Shown piece by piece: positions 32,976-40,852 of a DNA stretch of 50,851 nt (positions are counted from its first letter, which is position 1; each line of letters starts with the position of its first letter). Under the pieces are notes generated by a model. That model was not told where the DNA came from, ran no database searches, and saw nothing but the letters and a program-made list of their open reading frames with translations. Source of the stretch: Bacillota bacterium. Its GTDB lineage: Bacteria > Bacillota > UBA4882 > UBA10575. A program made the translations under genes and the position numbers. The stretch is taken from NCBI GenBank assembly GCA_012837715.1, contig DUQR01000029.1, positions 1 to 50,851 of the forward strand, in the 5' to 3' direction.

Positions 32976-34136
32976 TCACCCCATTGGCCAACGGGGACCG
33001 GCCAGCGCTTGATCGGGAAGAACGTCTTTTTCTCCGCTCCAGATCCGCAGGCTGGTATAGGGCGCTGGCGGAGCCAACCAAAAAGGATGGCTGCTGGGTA
33101 GACCGAGAGGCAATAAGGCGGTAGAACAAAGATAAACGCTGGCGTTTGTGATATAGGACTCACCCAAAACCGGCTGGCGCCCGGCGAGGCCAATCGTCAG
33201 CCAGCCGTTTTCGTCAAAGGCGCCGGGTGCTTCCATGGTCCTTTTCATGACGGCGCTTAAACCGCAACGCACTTGCGCCGGGGTTAACTCCGCCGGCAGC
33301 TGATCCCGCCAAGCCAGTTGCGCCAGGAGATGGAAGGCCCCCATCCGATAGGTGAGCGACCGCCCAATCGGCGGAAAAGAGCCATCGGGGGCAATCAGTC
33401 GTTCGAGAATAACCGCCTGCCTTTCCGCCCGTTGCCGGACAAGGGGAAACAGGCTCTCCAGATCGGCCCGTTCAGCCCGGAAGGTAGCAACCAGATCCAG
33501 CAACATGGGCTGGATGACAAAACTATTGTAATAATCCCAATGAAACTCCGGGCCATCACTGTACGTTCCGTCCCCAAGGTACCAGTCTTCAAGTTGGCGT
33601 AAGGCATAATCGACGCGCATCGGATCGTAGCCGACGCCCATGCGAAAAAGGGCGGCTTCAATGATCGCGCTAAACAATAACCAATTACAAAAGTAGGGTT
33701 GAATCGCCCTTGTCTTTTGCAGGCCGGCAATCAAATCAGCTTGGACCCGCGGATTCAACTTCCCCCATAATTCGGTGGGAGCCCGCAAAAGGGCTTGGGC
33801 TAAAAAAGCGGCATCGACGAGAGGCTGATCTGGGCCGGTAAAATTAAACCGGTCCGGGGAGGCCTGATCAAGCCCGATTGTCAACGCCTGGCGCGCCAGA
33901 TCCCTGAACTCCTTATTGAGCTTTGCTTCCAGTCCGGTCGGTTCCAGCTCCAACCAAGGAGCAAGCCCGTTCAGCAGCCGACCGGTCACTTCCAGGCTGG
34001 CATATTTTCGCCGACACGGATCGCCCGCCAAAGGCATCCGGGCCATTAACTTCCCACCGGCCAGGTTCGTCAAGACCGGTCGGGCTAAACGTTCCAGTAT
34101 TTGTACCCAATAGGCACGTACCTTTTCCACCGCCAT
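32976..34136 (-). CDS. DUF2264-family protein
   Basis: A 386-residue protein of the DUF2264 (COG4289) type, predicted to be an alpha/alpha-toroid. Conserved-looking stretches are YCNWLLFSAII-like (PYFCNWLLFSAIIEAALFRM, about 147), LEDWYLGDGTYSDGPEFHWDYYNSF (about 183) and the C-terminal GLAGRQPVLGESYITNASVYLC. Members occur in polysaccharide operons next to glycosidases and lyases; activity on unsaturated or modified sugars is suspected, not shown. No signal peptide. It begins 14 bp behind the GH2 gene and precedes the lyase, consistent with one transcript. ATG 34136 has GGGGATG about 11 bases upstream. Confidence 0.82.
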   Translation of the reverse strand: MAVEKVRAYWVQILERLARPVLTNLAGGKLMARMPLAGDPCRRKYASLEVTGRLLNGLAPWLELEPTGLEAKLNKEFRDLARQALTIGLDQASPDRFNFTGPDQPLVDAAFLAQALLRAPTELWGKLNPRVQADLIAGLQKTRAIQPYFCNWLLFSAIIEAALFRMGVGYDPMRVDYALRQLEDWYLGDGTYSDGPEFHWDYYNSFVIQPMLLDLVATFRAERADLESLFPLVRQRAERQAVILERLIAPDGSFPPIGRSLTYRMGAFHLLAQLAWRDQLPAELTPAQVRCGLSAVMKRTMEAPGAFDENGWLTIGLAGRQPVLGESYITNASVYLCSTALLPLGLPSSHPFWLAPPAPYTSLRIWSGEKDVLPDQALAGPRWPMG

Positions 34137-34150
34137 CTTAACATCATCCC

Positions 34151-35950
34151 CTAATCCGCCGGGGACCGGGACAGCCCCTCCGCTGCTCGGCGCCGGTAAT
34201 ACTCCTGTAGAACCCCAAAGGCCAGTTTACGAGTGCGCTTGTCTTCGGCGATCAGACCTTTGCGGTTGTAACCTTGTTGAAAACGGTTTTGTCGCCTTGG
34301 CGAGCGGAAATCATATAAGATCCAAGGGGAAAAACCTCTAATATAATCGATGTTCCTAGTGATCTCAATCTGCTGTTGATAGACACGGGCCATATATTCT
34401 TCGGTGAACATTTCGGTGACCGGACCATGATAACCGGCCAAGGCGCCGGCTCCCGTCTCGCTGATCACGACCGGTTTCCCAGGCCGCCATTCCTTAAGAA
34501 GCTTGACAAGGCCTGCGTAGTCCGGATTATACCAGCCATAATATTCGTTTATCCCGATCACATCTAAAACCTGGGCCAAGCGATCCTGCTCCACAATACA
34601 AGCCGCCGCCACCAGTCTGGCCGGATCTTGCTTCTTGGCGGCCCGGAATAGATTGCTCATGAATTGGAAGCGGTCCTCCGTATCCGCGTTTTCATTCCCA
34701 ATGGACCAAATGATCACACTTGCCCGGTTAAAGTCCCGCTTGATCAGTTCTAACAATTGATTTTCCGCATCTTGATACGTCTCCGGATTGGCGAAGTCGA
34801 CCGTCCAATAGACCGGGAGCTCCTCCCAAAGCAAAATACCCAGTTCATCAGCGATCTGCGCTGCCAATTCACTGTGGGGATAATGAGCGAGCCGGACATA
34901 GTTACACCCTAATTCCAGCGCATCGGCAAACATTTGACGAATGCGCTCTTCAGTGGTGGCTTTCCCCAGTTCCCAATCGTCTTCATGCACGCTAATTCCC
35001 CGGAGAAAGAGGGGTTTACCATTGAGGAGCAACTCCGTCCCCCTAGTTTCAATTTGCCGGAAACCGACCCTGTCCTGAATGGTATCCTCTTGATAGGTAA
35101 TCACGCATTGATAGAGTTTGGGATTTTCCGGGCTCCATAGCTCCGGTTGACCCTCTACGGTAAACTCCGCCCGTCCCTCGATGACCGGGCTTTTTACTGA
35201 AATATTCAGTTCGGGGATGCTTAAAGTGACGATTTCTTCCGCAACGCCCTGCATAGCCTGGTTAACCTCGACTTCTGCTTTAATGGTGGAAAAGCTGCCG
35301 TCGGGCACAAGATAGATGGCAACCTGCTGGATGAAATTCGGTGGCAGACGCAAGAGTTCAACATCCCGGTAGAGCCCGCCGTAATTGAACCAATCGGTAT
35401 TCCGGCCCGGCAAGCGCTGGATGGAACGTTCGTTATTGACACAAATTTGCAATAAATTATCTTCCTTAAGATGGGCGGTGAGTTCCAGGCAAAAAGGAGT
35501 AGAACCGCCTTGATGGCGCCCAAGATATACGCCGTTCAGAAAAATCTTCGTGTCGTAGTTGGCGGCGCCGATCCGGAGGAAAACCCGTTCTCCCGGGCGC
35601 TGGGGCCGATAAGACACACGCCGGGCGTACCAGGCGCTTCCTTCGTAGTAGTAGTATTCCGGGTGCACCGTATTCCAACAGGACGGCACCGGCGTCAAAT
35701 CTCCTTCATCCCAACCGTAGTCCCAAGGGGTGTCTTTTTGCCAATAAGCCTGATCCCTCTCTTGCGGCCAGTTGGCTCTAAGCCCAGTATCGTATGGATC
35801 AACCGTAAAATACCAGTAACCGTTGAGGCTTTCGGCGGGACGGTTAGTCCGGAAAACCAATGATTGATGATCAATTCGTGCCATCGCATACTGCTGCAGA
35901 TAAGATTCACTATGAATGTGGGTAACAATCTTTTCGTTGATCGTAATCAC
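34151..35950 (-). CDS. GH2 glycosidase (beta-glucuronidase/galactosidase type)
   Basis: About 590-600 residues with the GH2 three-domain core. A jelly roll starts at ESLNGYWYFTVDPYDTG, an Ig-like domain follows, and then a TIM barrel. RGISVHEDDWELG and RLAHYPH lie near its start, acid/base Glu is in WSIGNENAD and nucleophile Glu in VISETGAGA. The short NENA-type motif and single Ig domain fit the beta-glucuronidase branch, consistent with a uronate substrate. Start choice is open: AAAGGAG (complement of 35950-35956) is a good binding site, but the next in-frame codons are GTG abutting it, then ATT, ACG and ATC; the first ATG is at 35884. The gene is flanked by the permease and DUF2264 genes. 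Confidence 0.88.
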   Translation of the reverse strand: MITINEKIVTHIHSESYLQQYAMARIDHQSLVFRTNRPAESLNGYWYFTVDPYDTGLRANWPQERDQAYWQKDTPWDYGWDEGDLTPVPSCWNTVHPEYYYYEGSAWYARRVSYRPQRPGERVFLRIGAANYDTKIFLNGVYLGRHQGGSTPFCLELTAHLKEDNLLQICVNNERSIQRLPGRNTDWFNYGGLYRDVELLRLPPNFIQQVAIYLVPDGSFSTIKAEVEVNQAMQGVAEEIVTLSIPELNISVKSPVIEGRAEFTVEGQPELWSPENPKLYQCVITYQEDTIQDRVGFRQIETRGTELLLNGKPLFLRGISVHEDDWELGKATTEERIRQMFADALELGCNYVRLAHYPHSELAAQIADELGILLWEELPVYWTVDFANPETYQDAENQLLELIKRDFNRASVIIWSIGNENADTEDRFQFMSNLFRAAKKQDPARLVAAACIVEQDRLAQVLDVIGINEYYGWYNPDYAGLVKLLKEWRPGKPVVISETGAGALAGYHGPVTEMFTEEYMARVYQQQIEITRNIDYIRGFSPWILYDFRSPRRQNRFQQGYNRKGLIAEDKRTRKLAFGVLQEYYRRRAAEGLSRSPAD

Positions 35951-35967
35951 TCCTTTCGCCTCATCTC

Positions 35968-36783
35968 CTACCCCTTCAGGCCTGTCAATGAGATCCCTTC
36001 CACAAAATATTTCTGGCAAGCGAGAAAAACGATAAGCACCGGGATTAAAGAACAGACCGAAGCCGCCATAATTAAAGCATATTCCGCGCTGTATTGGGAG
36101 ATAAACATACGGATTCCCAGTTGGATCGTACGTAAGTCTCCAGAATGCAAATAAATGAGCGGTCCTAAAAAGTCGTTCCAAACAAAAACAAAAGTGAAGA
36201 TGGTAAGGCTGGCCAACGCCGGTTTTGAAAGGGGCAACATAATTTTGGTGTAGATCCCGAATTCACTTAAACCATCAATTCGGGCTGCTTCAATCAGCTC
36301 ATCGGGGATGCTTAAATAGAATTGCCGCATGAGAAAGACCCCAAAAGGGCTAAAGGCCTGCAGTAAAATGAGGGCTAGGTGTTTGTTGACCAGACCCAGG
36401 TTGCGCATTAAAATAAACTGCGGGATCATCACCACTTGAAAGGGGATAATCATGGTTGCGATATACGCCACAAATAAGCCGTTCCGTTCCGGGAATTTCA
36501 GCTTGGCAAAGGCGTAAGCCGCCAGACTGCAGGTGAGCAACTGGAGGAGAGTAATGATCACGGTTAGTTTGATCGTGTTAAAATAGTAGCGGCCGAAATT
36601 AATCTTTGTCCATATTGTAAGGTAATTTTTCCACTGCGGATCTTTTGGAATCCACTGGATGGGAAATTGAAAGACCTGAACATTGGTCTTCAAAGATGCG
36701 GAAAGCATCCACACAAAGGGTAGCAACATCAAGAGCGAGGAGGCGATTAAGGGTATGATTAGGTAAGGACGCATTTTCTTCAT
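35968..36783 (-). CDS. Sugar ABC transporter permease (MalG type)
   Basis: A 271-residue membrane protein with six helices and the CUT1 permease EAA loop (EAARIDGLSEFGIYTKIMLPLSKP) near residue 185, which docks on the ATPase. SAAYAFAKLKFPERN-like and PFQVVMIPQFILMRNLGLVN segments are typical of MalG homologues. ATG 36783 follows AAAGGATG; ATG 36792 is an alternative. It partners with the MalF-type permease encoded 61 bp upstream. No ATPase gene is present, as usual for Bacillota systems served by a shared MsmX-like ATPase. Confidence 0.94.
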   Translation of the reverse strand: MKKMRPYLIIPLIASSLLMLLPFVWMLSASLKTNVQVFQFPIQWIPKDPQWKNYLTIWTKINFGRYYFNTIKLTVIITLLQLLTCSLAAYAFAKLKFPERNGLFVAYIATMIIPFQVVMIPQFILMRNLGLVNKHLALILLQAFSPFGVFLMRQFYLSIPDELIEAARIDGLSEFGIYTKIMLPLSKPALASLTIFTFVFVWNDFLGPLIYLHSGDLRTIQLGIRMFISQYSAEYALIMAASVCSLIPVLIVFLACQKYFVEGISLTGLKG

Positions 36784-36844
36784 CGGATTCATCCTTTCAT
36801 TAATCTGAAAGTCCGGGCATAATCCTAAACATACGCGACTGGTA

Positions 36845-37726
36845 TCAATTTAAATAGGTAACCCATCTTTCCTGTAAGCGGAACTGGAGGATGGTGAAAC
36901 CTAAAATAATCAAGAAAAACGTAGTAGCCATGGCTGAGGCGTAACCGAAATTCTGGTTGACAAAAGCCTGCACGTAAATATAGTAAACCAGCACCGAGGT
37001 GGCCCGACCCGGCCCTCCCTGGGTCATAATATGAATCTGATCAAACACTTTAAAAGAGTAAATCAGATTCATGGTCAGGACAAAAAACAAGGTTGGAGTG
37101 AGCAGTGGCAGAGTAACATAGCGAAATTTTTGCCATGGCGAGGCCCCATCGATCGTGGCCACTTCGTATAAATGATCGGGTATGGCTTGTAACCCGGCAA
37201 GAAACATCGTCATATAGTAACCGGCTGATTTCCAGACCGTCATGATAATCACCGCCGGCATTGCCCAGGTTGCCGATGCCGTCCACCGCGGGGGGGTGGC
37301 GATCCCAATCGCGCGTAAAAAATGATTGATCGGGCCCATATCCGGATGGTACAAAAATTGCCAGACCACAGCAACCGCAATCAGCGAAGCGACATGAGGA
37401 AAAAAGTGAATCGCGCGGATTATTTTAATACTACGGAAACCTTTATTGAGCGCTAAGGCTAATAGTAGAGCAAAGATCACGGTCAGGGGCACCGTTAAAC
37501 CGGTAAAATAAAGGGTGTTCCAAAAGGCAATGATAAAACTACTATCGCGAAACATCGTTGCAAAATTGCGCAACCCCACATATTTGATAGGTGAATAGCT
37601 GTCCCAACGCATAAAACTCAAACCTAATGCCGTGAAGACCGGAAGCAAAGTGAAGACAAGAAAGCCGAGCAAATTAGGTAAAAGAAAACAATAGGCGGTA
37701 AGCCGGTTTCTGGTGGTCTTCTTCAA
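36845..37726 (-). CDS. Sugar ABC transporter permease (MalF/UgpA type)
   Basis: A 293-residue membrane protein with six helices. The CUT1 signatures are YCFLLPNLLGFLVFTLLPV at the N-terminus, the EAA loop YEVATIDGASPWQKFRYVTLPLL near 215 and FDQIHIMTQGGPGRATSVLVYYIY near 250. It forms the import channel with the MalG-type protein. TTG 37726 is preceded at eight bases by AAGGAG; the in-frame ATG (37735) sits on that site. The hairpin at 37749-37787 separates it from the binding-protein gene. Confidence 0.94.
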   Translation of the reverse strand: MKKTTRNRLTAYCFLLPNLLGFLVFTLLPVFTALGLSFMRWDSYSPIKYVGLRNFATMFRDSSFIIAFWNTLYFTGLTVPLTVIFALLLALALNKGFRSIKIIRAIHFFPHVASLIAVAVVWQFLYHPDMGPINHFLRAIGIATPPRWTASATWAMPAVIIMTVWKSAGYYMTMFLAGLQAIPDHLYEVATIDGASPWQKFRYVTLPLLTPTLFFVLTMNLIYSFKVFDQIHIMTQGGPGRATSVLVYYIYVQAFVNQNFGYASAMATTFFLIILGFTILQFRLQERWVTYLN

Positions 37727-37748
37727 AAAGATCATCTCCTTTTTTACA

Positions 37749-37787
37749 GTAAAGTACCCTGTGCTTCTCACGTACAGGGTACTTTAC
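37749..37787 (-). promoter_or_regulatory. Perfect intercistronic hairpin between binding protein and permease genes
   Basis: GTAAAGTACCCTGT (37749-37762) pairs perfectly with ACAGGGTACTTTAC (37774-37787). It lies about 25 bp behind the binding-protein stop codon. Such a stem protects the upstream mRNA segment or partly terminates transcription, giving more binding protein than permease, as in other sugar ABC operons. Confidence 0.78.
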
Positions 37788-37812
37788 ATCCACGTTCTTG
37801 CTTCTGTTTATA

Positions 37813-39075
37813 CTATTGATTTAGCTCAATAATCTCTTGCCGTCGTTCTTCCATATCGGCAATGGCTTGGTCAATACTCTTATTACCCGTCATCGCCAGT
37901 TGGATCTCTTCATCCACCATCTTACCGAGGAGACCGGAGAGCGGATGGGCCGGCCATTCCATATGCACAATATTGGTGACCAACGCTTCGGCGCCATCAC
38001 TCGGGAATCCCGGCACACTGGCAAAGCTCTTAAAGACCGAGTCATCAACATAACCGGGCATAATCATATTCTCCGCCAGAATAGCGGCGCCGTCCTTACC
38101 GCCTAAAAACTTGGCCAGTTCCCAAGCGGCTTCCATTTTTTTAGTTTTGGCGTTAATCACCACCGGCGTGACGTTACCAATGGTCGAATGTTCAACCCCT
38201 TCCCACTGAGGAATACGGACAATTCCCCAATTTACATTATGGAGTCCTTCCTTGGCATCATGAACCAAGGCTTGCATATACCAAGTTCCCATGTAGAGCA
38301 TGCCGATATTGCCCTGCTCAAACAAACCCCGGTAATGGGCGCCCATCGAACGGTTGGTGGCATAGTCGGCAGCGGATTTGTCAACCGTTTGGATTTGGTA
38401 AGCCAGTTCCAACCCATCTTTGAGCATGGAATAAGGCCCTTCGACCAGGTCGCCGATGTTCTTTTGTAGACCGAACACAAAATAGGTGCTCGCCCAGGTA
38501 TGGATATAGGCGCCATAGGTTCGGGAAGCGCCTTCCCCCGAAGTCAGTGCTTTTGCGGTTTTCCGGAATTCGCTCCAGGTCATGTTATTGGTCGGGTAAG
38601 GAACCCCAAAACGGTCAAATAGGTCTTTGTTGTAAAATAAGATCCAAAAATCTCCACGGTACGGCAGACCATAGATTTGATCATCGATCTTCACGTTGTC
38701 GAGATTGCCGCCATAGCCCGACAGATCCAGTTTGTCACGGGCGATCAGATCATTCAGGGGCCTGATTTGCTTTCTTAAAACTAGACCACCGTACATCGTC
38801 GGATCCTTGGCGTAAAAGACATCAATATCCTCGCCGCCGGCCAACATAATGAGCATCTTATCCGGGTATTCCGAAGCCGGCATATCAAATACTTCTACTT
38901 TGATTTCGGGATGACGTTTTTCAAACTCTTGGATCAATATTTTATCGTATTGGTTTAACTCATAATCCCAACAAGCAAATTTCAATGTGGTCCCGGCTTT
39001 GGCCGCCTGGGTGACGGGAATTAGCGCGATCAACAGCAACCCCACTAATCCAAAGGTAAACAGTCTTCTCCTCAC
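37813..39075 (-). CDS. Extracellular sugar-binding protein (ABC SBP family 1)
   Basis: A 420-residue solute-binding protein. The signal peptide (RRRLFTFGLVGLLLIALIPV) ends near TQAAKA and lacks a lipobox, so its anchoring is unclear. The mature part shows the family-1 features LKFACWDYEL, EKRHPEIKVEV, YGLPYRGDFWILFYNKDLF and a C-terminal MEWPAHPLSGLL. It should bind an oligosaccharide, with many aromatic residues available for stacking. GTG 39075 follows AAGGAGGG. It is the first transporter gene; the palindrome (39090-39113) and a TATAAT box (complement of 39142-39147) lie upstream. Confidence 0.93.
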   Translation of the reverse strand: MRRRLFTFGLVGLLLIALIPVTQAAKAGTTLKFACWDYELNQYDKILIQEFEKRHPEIKVEVFDMPASEYPDKMLIMLAGGEDIDVFYAKDPTMYGGLVLRKQIRPLNDLIARDKLDLSGYGGNLDNVKIDDQIYGLPYRGDFWILFYNKDLFDRFGVPYPTNNMTWSEFRKTAKALTSGEGASRTYGAYIHTWASTYFVFGLQKNIGDLVEGPYSMLKDGLELAYQIQTVDKSAADYATNRSMGAHYRGLFEQGNIGMLYMGTWYMQALVHDAKEGLHNVNWGIVRIPQWEGVEHSTIGNVTPVVINAKTKKMEAAWELAKFLGGKDGAAILAENMIMPGYVDDSVFKSFASVPGFPSDGAEALVTNIVHMEWPAHPLSGLLGKMVDEEIQLAMTGNKSIDQAIADMEERRQEIIELNQ

Positions 39076-39089
39076 AACACACCCTCCTT

Positions 39090-39147
39090 ATATTATTTAT
39101 AGCTAAATAATATTGCTTTTCGGTTGAATGGTAAATGTTTTATTATA
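39090..39147 (-). promoter_or_regulatory. Promoter region of the sugar ABC operon
   Basis: On the minus strand a TATAAT box (complement of 39142-39147) has no good -35, as expected for a promoter activated by an AraC-type regulator. Downstream, ATATTATTTA (39090-39099) and TAAATAATAT (39104-39113) form a perfect dyad in the 5' leader. Confidence 0.55.
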
Positions 39148-39241
39148 CGTTTCTTTATATTTTGTAACGGTTTTGTGTCGAAAAAAAGGAAGCAAAAAAA
39201 TGGCCCCGGAAATTATTGACTTTTCTTTGGTTTTGTTGCGG

Positions 39242-40852
39242 TTATTTTTGTTTTCGGTAATCAAGCGGGGTTAAACCCGTTATCTTCTTAAAGAGCCGGT
39301 TGAAATAATACTGATTGGTATAACCAACCATCTGGCCAATTTCATAGACGTGGTAATGGGTCTCTTTCAGGAGTTCTTTAGCCCGTTCCAAGCGGACCCA
39401 GGTCAAGTACTCGGAGTAACTCATTCCTGTGTGTTCTTTAAAGACTGTGCTGAAATAGGAAGGTGTAAGCCCTACCACCGCCGCTACCTCGGCCAGAGTA
39501 ACTTCTTCGGCATGGTGTTCACGGATATAACGTTTGGCTTCACCAATGACCCGTGGATAGTTATTTCCTTCTTCACCTTGAATAAAGAGAGCCAAGTCTT
39601 TCTTCAATTCGGAAAGCCAGCCCAGAACCTGGCTTAAATTAACCATATGTAGCAACTCCCGGTATGTTTGGTAGCTTGAGGTTAAAACTTCCTCCGGGGA
39701 TAAACCCTTACGGTCGATGATTTCGCAGAGCATGGAGAGTAACTCCAAGGCGCCATGGGAACAAGCTTCCTGACTAAGATGTAACTCTTTAAAATCATTA
39801 ATGATCGCATCAAAGACAGAACATAACTCCTCGACCTGGGCTTGGAGGAAAGTTTGTTCAATGCGGTCCCGGTACTGAAGGACCGAATAGGTCTCCCGCG
39901 GGGGTGGAAGATGCTCGACCCGCTTCCAGAGGATAATTTGGTCATTTTCCTTGAAAAAGCGATATTGAATCGCCTCGTTGGCTTGCCGGTAGGCAGTGCG
40001 AATCCCATCATAACTGATGGCTACATCCCCGATTCCAATCACTGCCTTTAAACCTAAATATTGTTCCAGGATCGTCAGTAATCTTTGACAAGCGGTAATA
40101 ACCCCTTCGATCCGGGCGGACGGTTTTTTCGGCGACAATAATAAGACAAATTCGTCCTCCTTGATTTGAAAACAATAACCCCAATAGTCATCGCCGGTCA
40201 CTTCTTCACAGATGCTCATAATGGCGTTTACGGTCGATTTGGCCTGATCGGCGCCCATATTGTCTAAACGATAGGCGTTTCCGATCCGGAACACAAGGCA
40301 ATAGACCTGATCCGGATCAAGACAAATACCCAGGCGGGCTAATCCTTGCTGTAGTTTTTCCCCGCAGAGTTTCTCATTACATAAAATCTCCTCTAAGAAA
40401 ACCCGGCGGAGGGTGGAAATATTTGTTTGGATTTCCTCATCGATCTGAGCTTGCTGTCTTCGTTCCGCTCTTTCCTGCAAAATCTCTTCTTTGAAACTGG
40501 CCAGCACTTCCAGTAACTGATCGGGTTCCATCTCCAGTTTGAGGAGATAATCGACGGCCCCCAGTTTCATGGCTTCCCTAACCAAAGCATAATCATCATA
40601 ACTACTAAGCACAACAACCCGGCATTTAGCATTTAATTCGTTTAGACGGCGGATTAACTCAAGGCCATCCATGACCGGCATCTTCAAATCGGTAATCACT
40701 AGATCCGGTTTGCTTTTCCGAAACAAGTCCAAGGCCTTCTGCCCATCATTTGCTTCGCCAACCAACTGAAATCCGTGGTTCTCCCAGTCGATCATCGATT
40801 TTAAGCCGATGCGCACAATGGCTTCATCATCAACAATCATCACTTTCACCAT
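39242..40852 (-). CDS. YesN-type response regulator (REC plus AraC HTH)
   Basis: A 536-residue regulator. The receiver domain (1-125) has the phosphoacceptor Asp55 in LVITDLKMP and acidic DDE at 8-10. A long middle region (about 140-420) includes a degenerate cyclase-like segment. The C-terminal AraC pair of helix-turn-helices spans about 435-536 (LAEVAAVVGLTPSYFSTVFK and IGQMVGYTNQYYFNRLFKK). It would activate the sugar operon directly downstream when phosphorylated by the YesM-type kinase. ATG 40852 follows GGAGGTG and overlaps the kinase gene by 23 bases. Confidence 0.94.
   Translation of the reverse strand: MVKVMIVDDEAIVRIGLKSMIDWENHGFQLVGEANDGQKALDLFRKSKPDLVITDLKMPVMDGLELIRRLNELNAKCRVVVLSSYDDYALVREAMKLGAVDYLLKLEMEPDQLLEVLASFKEEILQERAERRQQAQIDEEIQTNISTLRRVFLEEILCNEKLCGEKLQQGLARLGICLDPDQVYCLVFRIGNAYRLDNMGADQAKSTVNAIMSICEEVTGDDYWGYCFQIKEDEFVLLLSPKKPSARIEGVITACQRLLTILEQYLGLKAVIGIGDVAISYDGIRTAYRQANEAIQYRFFKENDQIILWKRVEHLPPPRETYSVLQYRDRIEQTFLQAQVEELCSVFDAIINDFKELHLSQEACSHGALELLSMLCEIIDRKGLSPEEVLTSSYQTYRELLHMVNLSQVLGWLSELKKDLALFIQGEEGNNYPRVIGEAKRYIREHHAEEVTLAEVAAVVGLTPSYFSTVFKEHTGMSYSEYLTWVRLERAKELLKETHYHVYEIGQMVGYTNQYYFNRLFKKITGLTPLDYRKQK

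Noticed and set aside
35951-36181. N-terminal extension of the GH2 protein
   Set aside because: It overlaps the permease gene in another frame and lies upstream of the only good ribosome binding site.
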